Below are positions 7,848 to 14,872 of a stretch of DNA of 64,000 nucleotides, piece by piece. Source of the DNA: Chlorogloeopsis sp. ULAP01 (GTDB lineage: Bacteria; Cyanobacteriota; Cyanobacteriia; Cyanobacteriales; Nostocaceae). Every line of letters starts with the position of its first letter. Position 1 is the first letter of the stretch. The translations under genes were made by a program, and so were the position numbers. Location: positions 248,001 through 312,000 of the forward strand of contig NZ_JAUDRH010000001.1 of the NCBI RefSeq assembly GCF_030381805.1, in the 5' to 3' direction. Below the pieces are notes generated by a model, which did not search any database, was not told the DNA's origin, and was given only the letters and a program-made list of their open reading frames with translations.

Positions 7848-9029
7848 CTACCTACTTACAAGTATATTTTTATAGGCTTCAATCATTTGACGGGCGATCA
7901 CATCCCAACTGTAATGCTGCAATGCATACTCTTGAGCGCGTAAACCCCGGCGTTGACATTCGCAAGGATTTTGCAAAGCAATGCGAAGTAACTCAGTGAG
8001 TGCTGGCATTTCTAGTTTACTCACCCACCCCGACTCACTCTGCTGCACATCTTGACAAATGTGTACCTGATCGGAAATGATGACAGGCGTTCCTGCTGCC
8101 ATTGCTTCAGCTACAGCAATACCAAAGTTTTCATAGTACGAAGGTAAGACGAAAATATCGGCAGCTTGCAAGAGGGCAGATTTTAATTCTCCCGTGACAA
8201 AGCCAGTTATGGTAGTGTGCGATCGCAAACAAGAATTATATATCTGTGATTTGATTTTCTCTTCATAACCTGGATCTTGGGGATTTGTGCCAGCTAAGAC
8301 AAAGTGAAAATTTAATCCTTCCGCTACAAGCTTCTCCAAAGCTGGAATTAGTAGATTTAAACCCTTTTTTGGATCGATTCGTGACATAAACAAAACCAAC
8401 GGTACATTAGCAGGAATGGCGAACTGACTACGTACCATATTTCCCCTCTCCCCCTCTTCTTGAGGCGGAATAACACCCAAGGGAATTACCAAATCACGTG
8501 TCGTGACTCCAAATCTTTCTGAAATTTTCGCTTCCTGAACACTGGTAAAGTGCATAGCCGCCGCACCAGCTATATTTTTACCTTCTAATATCAAGGCATA
8601 GAGCTGTTTTAATTGTCTTTTCTTGCTTAAATCAGCCGGATCTAGAGTACCCAAAGGACGCAAAATGTAAGGAAGCTTTTGACGACGACAAATCGCGGCA
8701 GCAACACTACTGATAGGGGAAAATAAAGCATGAATATGAGCTAAATCAAACTTGTGGGCATGAAAGTTTAACCACTTAAGTAAATCTAGAGAAAATTTAT
8801 AACGACGAAATGGAGCGGAACGAAAATATATTATTTCATAGCCATCTTGTTTGATAGGAGTATTTAGGGGAACATCCAAAGGTTTTTGAGCGCGATCGCC
8901 ATTACTATTAGTTGTAAGAATAGTAATTTCTACACCCTCTTGTGCTAAAGCAGGAGCTAATCCTAGTATCATTTGACTAGGGCCGCCATAGATTAAGGAA
9001 ATAGAAGGAACTATTTGTAAAATTCGCAT
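7848..9029 (-). CDS. Glycosyltransferase family 4 (GT-B fold)
   Basis: The 393-aa product has the N-terminal acceptor-binding Rossmann domain (RILQIVPSISLIYGGPSQMILGLAPAL) and the C-terminal nucleotide-sugar domain with SRIDPKKGLNLLIPAL and the E-x7-E motif ENFGIAVAEAMAAGTPVI. Such enzymes move a sugar from a nucleotide donor onto a lipid-linked or polysaccharide acceptor at the inner membrane. The exact sugar cannot be told. Three more polysaccharide genes lie on the same strand from 16914 to 21092, so this is probably part of an exopolysaccharide cluster now interrupted by the integron region. Confidence 0.9.
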   Translation of the reverse strand: MRILQIVPSISLIYGGPSQMILGLAPALAQEGVEITILTTNSNGDRAQKPLDVPLNTPIKQDGYEIIYFRSAPFRRYKFSLDLLKWLNFHAHKFDLAHIHALFSPISSVAAAICRRQKLPYILRPLGTLDPADLSKKRQLKQLYALILEGKNIAGAAAMHFTSVQEAKISERFGVTTRDLVIPLGVIPPQEEGERGNMVRSQFAIPANVPLVLFMSRIDPKKGLNLLIPALEKLVAEGLNFHFVLAGTNPQDPGYEEKIKSQIYNSCLRSHTTITGFVTGELKSALLQAADIFVLPSYYENFGIAVAEAMAAGTPVIISDQVHICQDVQQSESGWVSKLEMPALTELLRIALQNPCECQRRGLRAQEYALQHYSWDVIARQMIEAYKNILVSR

Positions 9030-9179
9030 ATTTTTTAATATGAAGTGGATAGTTAGGTATCAGGGTAAGCTCATCTAATTTGGTATACAGCAAACTTGAC
9101 ATACCAAAGAAAATGACTATAAGAGATAGTGTCAAAAATAACTTGCTCGCTCATACATCCATTAAATACAAAACCCTGA

Positions 9180-10142
9180 TTAATCAAGCGGACTGCGAAC
9201 AGCCTTACCACCCCGGTTAAGAACACGGGTATAAATCATCGTTGTTTTTACATCCTTGTGTCCCAGTAATTCCTGCACCGTGCGGATATCATAGCCGTTT
9301 TGTAATAAATGGGTAGCAAAAGTGTGGCGAAACGTATGACAACCCACCTTTTTTTGAATACCAGCTTGACGAACCGCTTGTTTTAACGCTTTTTGTAAAC
9401 TACTTTCATGAAGGTGATGGCGACTAACTTCTCCACTGCGGGGATCTTTGGAAATGCTACCAGAAGGAAAAACAAATTGCCAAATCCACTCATACTTGGC
9501 TCTGGAATATTTTCTCTCTAATGCAAAAGGTAAATAAACCGAACCATAACCTTTTTGTAAATCTTGTTGATGGAGAATTTTTACACTTTGTAAATGAATT
9601 TTTAATTCTTCAGCGATACTTTCAGGTAACATAGTCACCCGACTTTCATTTCCCTTTGTATCACGGACAATAATTTGTTCTTGAGCAAAATCAACATCTT
9701 TAACACGCAAGTTTAAGCCTTCACTTAAACGTAAACCTGTACCGTAAAGTAACTTAATTAAAAGTTGATGTACTCCAAACATTTGTTTAATAATCGAAAA
9801 AACTTCATCTTTTGTTAAAACTGTTGGTAAATATTTAGGTTTCTTTGCACGTACCGCATCTATATTTAAATCTAAATCTTGTTTTAATACTTCTTTGTAA
9901 AGAAATAGAACAGCATGAAGCGCTTGATTTTGAGTTGATGCAGCCACATTTTCATTAACCGCAAGATGCGTTAAAAATGCTTCGATTTCTGCACTTCCCA
10001 TATCTTTAGGATGACGCTTATCATGAAAAAGAATATAACGTCTAATCCAGTAAATATAAGTCTTCTCTGTTTGGTAAGAATAATGCTTAAGACGGATAAC
10101 GTCTTGTACTTGTTCTAGCAGTTTATTGGGACGTTGTTCCAT
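9180..10142 (-). CDS. intI: Integron integrase (IntI-type tyrosine recombinase)
   Basis: This 320-aa protein has the SAM-like core-binding domain (residues 1-95) and the tyrosine recombinase catalytic domain. Catalytic residues are visible as Arg in GTGLRLSEGL, HTFRHTFATHLL, the LLGHKD histidine and the terminal TMIYTR tyrosine. The insert that separates integron integrases from XerC/D is present (LPFALERKYSRAKYEWIWQFVFPS region, then HHLHESSLQKALKQA). IntI inserts circular gene cassettes by recombining attI with folded single-stranded attC. It is transcribed away from the adjacent cassette array, the standard integron arrangement. The frame and length are intact. Confidence 0.95.
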   Translation of the reverse strand: MEQRPNKLLEQVQDVIRLKHYSYQTEKTYIYWIRRYILFHDKRHPKDMGSAEIEAFLTHLAVNENVAASTQNQALHAVLFLYKEVLKQDLDLNIDAVRAKKPKYLPTVLTKDEVFSIIKQMFGVHQLLIKLLYGTGLRLSEGLNLRVKDVDFAQEQIIVRDTKGNESRVTMLPESIAEELKIHLQSVKILHQQDLQKGYGSVYLPFALERKYSRAKYEWIWQFVFPSGSISKDPRSGEVSRHHLHESSLQKALKQAVRQAGIQKKVGCHTFRHTFATHLLQNGYDIRTVQELLGHKDVKTTMIYTRVLNRGGKAVRSPLD

Positions 10143-10146
10143 CGGG

Positions 10147-10397
10147 TTTTATACAGAAAAATTCCGTTTAATACTCTAAATAAGGATGTTATGCGGAAAA
10201 AATCTTTATAACACCAAGAGATATACGGAAAAATTCTATATAATCCTCCTGTAAAGGATAGTTATACGGAACAATTCGGTATAGTATCCGAATAGGGATG
10301 TAAAAAAGAAGTTTTCCGTATATTCAGACAGGAGTTGGTTATAATGCTTTATATATCAGGATTGAGAAAAAGATTATATGGAAAATTTCCGTATAAT
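10147..10397. repeat. Array of about six imperfect palindromes upstream of intI
   Basis: A palindrome with half-sites TTATACGGAA and TTCCGTATAA, separated by about 3 nt, recurs at about 10147-10170, 10189-10211, 10221-10244, 10262-10284, 10302-10324 (right half only conserved) and 10374-10397. Start-to-start spacing is mostly 32-42 nt, with spacers of unrelated sequence. The array fills the space between the intI start and the attI-like site. It could be a multi-site operator or a set of hairpins. No known cyanobacterial regulator site was recognised; it does not look like LexA or NtcA boxes. Confidence 0.75.
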
Positions 10398-10480
10398 AAA
10401 TATTTTTTCTGCCGACGCAGTATAAAGCTTGACATTATATGCTAAGATCTGCGAAGAGTCGTCACAACAACACTTCGTTG

Positions 10481-10547
10481 GAACCAACACCTCGTTAATC
10501 GCCCGAAGGCGATTAGCCGGAGGTGCGGTTCAACTCCGCCGTTATAC
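10481..10547 (+). other. attI-like (or first attC) integron recombination site
   Basis: The segment ends in GTTATAC at 10541-10547, a form of the integron core GTTRRRY. Upstream it folds: CACCTC (10488-10493) pairs with GAGGTG (10520-10525), enclosing AATCGCC (10497-10503) with GGCGATT (10508-10514). A second small stem GCGG/CCGC lies at 10525-10539. It lies between intI and the first cassette gene, where attI is expected. The strong symmetric fold is more typical of attC, so either it is a structured attI or a cassette-less attC. Confidence 0.6.
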
Positions 10548-10659
10548 AGCTACAGTTGGAGATTGTTTTCGCTGCCTGAGCCTGTTTTAGCATTTGGAAG
10601 TTACACCACTTAGATTTTTAGGGCATACTTCCTACTGGTACTTTCCTGCAAAGTGGAAT

Positions 10660-11022
10660 ATGGATGCTGAAGAATTTTTAAGCCGCTTAGAGGCTGGTGA
10701 TACTGATTTCTCGCAAATTGATCTAAGTGGGGCAATTTTGAGCGAGGTAGACCTGTCATGCATCAATCTACGTGGATCTGACTTAAGTGCTGCAATCCTT
10801 TGTAAGGCGAAGTTATATGGTGCAGATTTAAGAGAGGTAAATTTCAGTGGTGCAGATTTGAGGGGGGCAGACCTAAGAGTTACTCGTATGGAGGAAGCCA
10901 ATTTTGAAAATGCTAATCTAATAGACGCTGATTGGCGCAATGCAGAAAAATATGGAGCTTATTTTTGCAATACTGTCATGCCAGATGGTGAACTCATAAC
11001 TGACCCAAACGAGTATGAATAA
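10660..11022 (+). CDS. Integron cassette 1: pentapeptide-repeat protein
   Basis: The start is set at the ATG at 10660 (MDAEEFLSRLEAGDTDF). The block before the repeats resembles that of the pentapeptide protein at 36900, and AAGTGGA precedes the ATG. The 120-aa product contains about 12-14 A(D/N)LXX repeats (for example ADLREVNFSGADLRGADLR), which form a right-handed square beta-helix. Function is unknown. Some pentapeptide proteins protect DNA gyrase, but most cyanobacterial ones have no assigned role. It is the first open reading frame after the attI-like site and is followed by a good attC at 11075. Confidence 0.8.
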   Translation: MDAEEFLSRLEAGDTDFSQIDLSGAILSEVDLSCINLRGSDLSAAILCKAKLYGADLREVNFSGADLRGADLRVTRMEEANFENANLIDADWRNAEKYGAYFCNTVMPDGELITDPNEYE

Positions 11023-11074
11023 TAAATGCTATTTAGATCAGCACACGTTAGGTAGATAATTGTTGGCGATCGCT

Positions 11075-11159
11075 GTATAACAATTGCAGTGCAGCGGATT
11101 GAAGGAAGCTGCTAGTGCTTAGTTGAAGTTACTGCAACCGCTGACCGCAACCGTTAGGC
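11075..11159 (+). other. attC site of cassette 1
   Basis: The left core is GTATAAC (11075-11081) and the right core GTTAGGC (11153-11159), 85 nt overall. Inner arms are complementary: GCAGTGCAGCGGATTG on the left against the GCAACCGCTGACCGCAAC region on the right, with the unpaired extra bases typical of attC. The size fits integron recombination sites. The left core departs from RYYYAAC by one base. Confidence 0.8.
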
Positions 11160-11184
11160 AGCCATATCACACTCCCTCCCAATC

Positions 11185-11559
11185 ATGTCTTTCACACTCT
11201 CTAAAGAAGACCGCACGATTCTGACTCGCCTCGAAGAAGATATGTGGCGGGAGGTCACACGCTTTGATCAAACCTTTCAGGAACAACGGTTCGCTGCCGA
11301 TTTTTTTGAGTTCGGTCGATCGGGACGAGTTTACACCCGCGATCAGATCATTCGCCTAGACCCGCAGCCAATCCACGCAGTGCTTCCTCTGCCGAATCTT
11401 GCCATTCGCCTGCTTGACAAGAATACAGCGCATGTTACCTATAACAGTCAGGTTGAATACGATGGCATCATAGAGTACGCAAGACGAAGCTCTATCTGGT
11501 CACGCACGGAGAGTGGTTGGGTCATGCGCTTTCATCAAGGCACACCATACCAGCCATAA
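11185..11559 (+). CDS. Integron cassette 2: NTF2-like protein of the DUF4440 type
   Basis: The 124-aa protein reads as a small cone-shaped NTF2-like fold: an N-terminal helix (LEEDMWREVTRFDQTF), a loop with FFEFGRSGRVYTRDQIIR, then beta strands ending SGWVMRFHQGTPYQP. The terminal pattern W-x(5)-G-W-x(2)-R-F-H-Q is characteristic of DUF4440-type proteins, some of which are cassette-borne. Catalytic function cannot be deduced. It starts 26 nt after the attC right core. A complete attC does not follow it; only a left core-like CCATAAC lies at the stop codon. Confidence 0.75.
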   Translation: MSFTLSKEDRTILTRLEEDMWREVTRFDQTFQEQRFAADFFEFGRSGRVYTRDQIIRLDPQPIHAVLPLPNLAIRLLDKNTAHVTYNSQVEYDGIIEYARRSSIWSRTESGWVMRFHQGTPYQP

Positions 11560-11678
11560 CAGAGGCAGCATGAAGTCAAGGAAGATGGACAGGGCAGGGA
11601 TTCGCTGCTTTGTGAAAAAAATTAGAGCCTCTTCCAATACTTCTTGCTCCCATCTTGGGAGCAAGTTATGATAAACTC

Positions 11679-11971
11679 ATGCGTATCTTATCCCGGAGCA
11701 CCTTACGAGATTTTTGGGAATCTCATCCAGATGCCGAAGAAGCATTGAAAACTTGGTACCACGAAGCGTCTCACGCCGATTGGCAGAGTCCAGTCGATGT
11801 TAAGTCCGCTCATGGCAATGCCAGTATCATTGCGAACAATCGTGTCGTTTTCAACATCAAAGGCAATACCTATCGGTTGATTGGGCAATTCGTTATGACA
11901 TTGGCATCATGTTTATTCGATTTATTGGTACTCATGCCGAGTATGACAAAGTTGATGCAGAAACGATTTGA
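11679..11971 (+). pseudogene. higB: Integron cassette 3: HigB-type mRNA interferase toxin, frameshifted
   Basis: From the ATG at 11679 the protein reads MRILSRSTLRDFWESHPDAEEALK and is a clear HigB_toxin family member up to NTYRLI. At 11882-11885 the sequence ATTGGGCAATT lacks one base relative to the expected ATTG(T)GGCAATT. The family C-terminus (AIRYDIGIMFIRFIGTHAEYDK) continues in the shifted frame to a TGA at 11969. In the actual frame translation runs on to a stop at 12003-12005, overlapping higA, with an unrelated tail. HigB cleaves mRNA on the ribosome; loss of the C-terminal strands should inactivate it. Confidence 0.8.
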
Positions 11972-11985
11972 ACTGAGGTTGATGT

Positions 11986-12363
11986 ATGGAAATACGCCCA
12001 ATTAGAACTCAAACTGACTATCAAGAAGCTCTTCGAGAGATTGAGTCGCTGTTTGATGCTGCTGAGAATACGCCTGAGTACGATCGGCTAGACATCCTTA
12101 GTACCCTCACAGAAGCTTACGAGAAAACACATTTTCCGATTGAACTACCTGATCCGATCGAGGCAATTCAGTACTACATGGATGCTCGTAGTTGGTCTCG
12201 TCGTGATTTGGAGACATGTCTGGGCAGTCGAGCAAGAGTGTCTGAGATCTTGTCTCGCAAACGTACCTTGACGTTGGAAATGATTCGGAAGTTGAATCAA
12301 GAATTAAGGATCCCGGCTGAAATTCTTATTCAGCCCTATGAGCCAGTACAGGTCTCTGCCTAA
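11986..12363 (+). CDS. higA: Integron cassette 3: HigA-type antitoxin
   Basis: The 125-aa product is a HigA antitoxin with an N-terminal region MEIRPIRTQTDYQEALREIESLFDA. A helix-turn-helix of the Xre type occupies about residues 65-115 (WSRRDLETCLGSRARVSEILSRKRTLTLEMIRKL). HigA binds and neutralises HigB and represses the operon promoter. It begins 14 nt after the ancestral end of higB. Its frame is intact although the toxin is frameshifted. The terminal codons overlap the left core of the next attC. Confidence 0.88.
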   Translation: MEIRPIRTQTDYQEALREIESLFDAAENTPEYDRLDILSTLTEAYEKTHFPIELPDPIEAIQYYMDARSWSRRDLETCLGSRARVSEILSRKRTLTLEMIRKLNQELRIPAEILIQPYEPVQVSA

Positions 12364-12446
12364 CAACGCCCATGCACCCGACCAACCGAGAGTCAATTTG
12401 TTGAGTGTTTGAAGTTATCTGCGGCGGGTGATGGGCAACGTTAGAC
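12358..12446 (+). other. attC site of the higBA cassette
   Basis: The left core GCCTAAC (12358-12364) fits RYYYAAC exactly and the right core GTTAGAC (12440-12446) fits GTTRRRY exactly, 89 nt overall. The arms AACGCCCATGCACCCG and the GGCGGGTGATGGGCAACG region are complementary with bulged bases. This is the clearest attC in the array. Its left core contains the higA stop codon. Confidence 0.88.
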
Positions 12447-12540
12447 CGCTAGACCTCGGTGATGACAGTTGTCTAAAAGCTATCTGTGAGTGTTTAAAAT
12501 TGAGTCAGTTTTAAGACTGCTGCTGAGATGGTGCTTTGAG

Positions 12541-13191
12541 ATGAGAGCGTTAATAACGGGCTTTGAGCCGAATGATGATGGTTTGAATGCGTCAGAATTG
12601 GTTGTCCTTTCGCTGTGTGATAATCCTACTCAAGAGCTTAGTCAGTACATTGATGACATTGACTTCAAAATTATGCCTGGTAATACCAACATCCTTGGGC
12701 AGGTAGTAGATGAAACCCTCAAAGCAGTTGCACCCGATATTTGCATTGGGGTTGGTCAAGCACGAGGATATAACAGAATTGCTCTTGAGCGAATGGCAAA
12801 GAATTTAAGATACTTCGTGACCTTAGATAAGGCAGGTAATGCACCCAAGGGAGAACCAATTGTTTCCAATGCTCCTGTAGCCTACTGGCATTCTTTGCTA
12901 GAGCAAGATAATTTAGTTACACTGCTGGAGAGCCACAATATCCCAGCCAAAGTTTCAAATGATTGTGGAACTCATTTGTGCAATCAAGTTTTTTATCACT
13001 TTCTCCACTGGAAGGAGACTTATAAACTTGATATGAAGGTTGGTTTTGTTCACATTCCAATATTGCCTGAGCAAGTTATTAAGTACTGGGCGGAGTCAGC
13101 ATTTATGCCGATGGAGATGACCCGTAAAGCTCTATCGCTAATCATCGATCAGCAAATTCAGTCTGTTACTTCAAGTCCATACGCTGTCTAA
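12541..13191 (+). CDS. pcp: Integron cassette 4: pyroglutamyl-peptidase I-like (peptidase C15)
   Basis: The start is the ATG at 12541 (MRALITGFEPNDDGLNASE), matching family N-termini, rather than upstream in-frame starts. The 216-aa product has the C15 hallmarks: GFEP, an E83 region (ALERMAKN), the nucleophile C147 in CGTHLCNQVFYH and the histidine H171 in VGFVHIP. The enzyme removes N-terminal pyroglutamate from peptides. Residue LCN replaces the more usual VCN but keeps the cysteine. The gene sits between two attC sites, so it is a genuine cassette passenger. Confidence 0.85.
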   Translation: MRALITGFEPNDDGLNASELVVLSLCDNPTQELSQYIDDIDFKIMPGNTNILGQVVDETLKAVAPDICIGVGQARGYNRIALERMAKNLRYFVTLDKAGNAPKGEPIVSNAPVAYWHSLLEQDNLVTLLESHNIPAKVSNDCGTHLCNQVFYHFLHWKETYKLDMKVGFVHIPILPEQVIKYWAESAFMPMEMTRKALSLIIDQQIQSVTSSPYAV

Positions 13192-13271
13192 CAACGCTGT
13201 TGCAGCGGATTGATGGTTACGCTTGTGGCGTAGCGAGGTTTGTCTGCAACCGCTCAACTTAGCCGTTATGC
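13186..13271 (+). other. attC site of the pcp cassette
   Basis: The left core GTCTAAC (13186-13192) fits RYYYAAC and the right core GTTATGC (13265-13271) fits GTTRRRY with one mismatch, 86 nt overall. GTTGCAGCGGATTG on the left is complementary to the CTGCAACCGCTCAAC region on the right. The loop contains a GGCGTAGCG stretch. The sequence resembles the cassette 1 attC (shared GCAGCGGATTG), as expected when one integron host has generated several attC sites. Confidence 0.82.
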
Positions 13272-13414
13272 AGAGGTAAGCCATCGGCTAGAGCAATGCC
13301 TGACAGTTTTCAGCAGCAGGTAGGATGTTTGTGTTATCGGCAAAGATGGCATAGGATACTGACAGCCAACGGCACCCTGAATTGCAAAGTTTTTGGAAAA
13401 CTATCAAGAGGGTT

Positions 13415-14812
13415 ATGATGTCATCTGCTGAACTCTCAAAATATGTAGACCATGCGCTAAAGTGGCGATCGCAACCCGGCTATCTCGCAGAAGGCGGCTC
13501 TAATTTTGAATCCGTCCATGTGCTGTTAGGACGCTTCCTAGCAGATCAACATTCTCCCAATCCACTACCAGATCAGTCTCTGTTAGATGAGAATCCTCAG
13601 TTTCAGTGGGGGCAGGGCAGACCCCTGGAGAAGGTGATCAACTCTCAGGCCGACCTGGAAAAACTGATGCTGCAACCCCGCCTCTTCCGGGAAGCCATCG
13701 CCATCATTGAACCCTGGGAACATGTCGGCTATAACCCCCTGGGGGAACACGTCCGCGCTTCCGGCAATGTGGCCTACATCGCCCAAAAAGTAGCTGACTG
13801 CGATTCCCTGCTGTTCCCGCTCTGGTCTTCCGGGCTGCTGAATTTAGATCAGCTAATCCCCATCCTTTCTTCCGGTATCGCCGTCGTGGTGGAAGGGGGA
13901 GATCCCTCTGTGCGGGATGCCACCACGTTTGCTGCTGGTCAGGCATCCCTGGCAGATCTCCACCGTTTTACCGAAGAACTGCTGCTGTCCCGCTCCCCCA
14001 CCAGTGCTCCGGCGATTTTCATTTGCCTGGGGCATCAACTGGCAGCCCAGTCACACATCCGGTTGATTCAGCAGGCCGTTGACCAGGTACTGGGGATGGA
14101 CACCCTGGAACGGGACAAGAACGGCAAAGCCCTCTGTGCCCTCAAAACTGTCTGTCGTCAGATTCAGCAGGTGGGCGAATCATTGCCAGTGGAGAAGAAA
14201 ACCGGCCACCGCATCGCCGACACCTGGCACCATCCAGAGTTTGCTGTAGGGCCGAATGAGTACAAGGAAGTAGGCCACCGGCAATTGCTCCATTACCAAT
14301 CCCCCGATGACCTGACTTCCGCCATCCCCCAGGCGTTGATAACTGCCCATGAGGTCACCGCCGATGAGTTTGAAGGAGTCATTGACACCGCCATCGAGTA
14401 CGAGCATGAACTTAACATCGCCATGTTTCACTCCGACGAGGTGAACGAAGAGGCGATTTTGCTGGCTAACTGGGCCTATCGGCTGCTCCACGACACCATC
14501 ATTCCCCATCGGGTCGTGCTGGCTAGCAGTCCCCTCTCCTGGCTGATGCAGTTACCCTATGCGATAGAAATTCTCTGTTCTACTGCCCTGGACAATGGCG
14601 AAGTGGTAACCGAATGCTCCGCCACCTGCATTATTTACAAAGACTTCGAAAGCAAAAAGATTCGTCGCTCGTTTACCTGCCAGTTTCATCCCGAACTGCT
14701 GGCAGACTTGCGGGTCATTGGTCAGCGCCAGCCGCCCTCCTACCAGCAGCTCAAGCAAGACGATGGAGCCCGATTGTTTGCCCGTCTACTCTATGCTGGC
14801 ATGCAAGAGTAG
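13415..14812 (+). CDS. Class I glutamine-amidotransferase-like protein of unknown role
   Basis: The start is placed at the ATG at 13415 (MMSSAELSKY), with AAGAGGG just ahead, instead of a TTG 33 nt upstream. The product is 465 aa. It has ICLGHQLAAQ with candidate nucleophile C204 and, near the C-terminus, CQFHPELL with FHPE at 424-427. These match the Cys and His-Glu elements of class I GATases, but 220 residues separate them, more than usual, so an insertion or new domain lies between. No synthase domain was recognised. Base composition is visibly G+C-richer than the surroundings. It lies just after the last attC but has no attC of its own. Confidence 0.65.
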   Translation: MMSSAELSKYVDHALKWRSQPGYLAEGGSNFESVHVLLGRFLADQHSPNPLPDQSLLDENPQFQWGQGRPLEKVINSQADLEKLMLQPRLFREAIAIIEPWEHVGYNPLGEHVRASGNVAYIAQKVADCDSLLFPLWSSGLLNLDQLIPILSSGIAVVVEGGDPSVRDATTFAAGQASLADLHRFTEELLLSRSPTSAPAIFICLGHQLAAQSHIRLIQQAVDQVLGMDTLERDKNGKALCALKTVCRQIQQVGESLPVEKKTGHRIADTWHHPEFAVGPNEYKEVGHRQLLHYQSPDDLTSAIPQALITAHEVTADEFEGVIDTAIEYEHELNIAMFHSDEVNEEAILLANWAYRLLHDTIIPHRVVLASSPLSWLMQLPYAIEILCSTALDNGEVVTECSATCIIYKDFESKKIRRSFTCQFHPELLADLRVIGQRQPPSYQQLKQDDGARLFARLLYAGMQE

Positions 14813-14872
14813 CGTTCTGGTCGCAACCCTGTGTTCGGCCTGCGTTAACTGGGATTCACTCTGGCACGGTTT

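Noticed and set aside
10147..10397. The palindrome array as a CRISPR
   Set aside because: Repeats are imperfect palindromes that vary from copy to copy, spacers are 9-18 nt and unequal, and no cas gene is present.
10429..10448. TTGACA followed by TATGCTAAGAT as a cassette promoter
   Set aside because: The -10-like hexamers are only 3-8 nt from TTGACA, far too close, and nothing suitable lies at 16-18 nt. A cassette promoter may exist here, but this pair does not support it.
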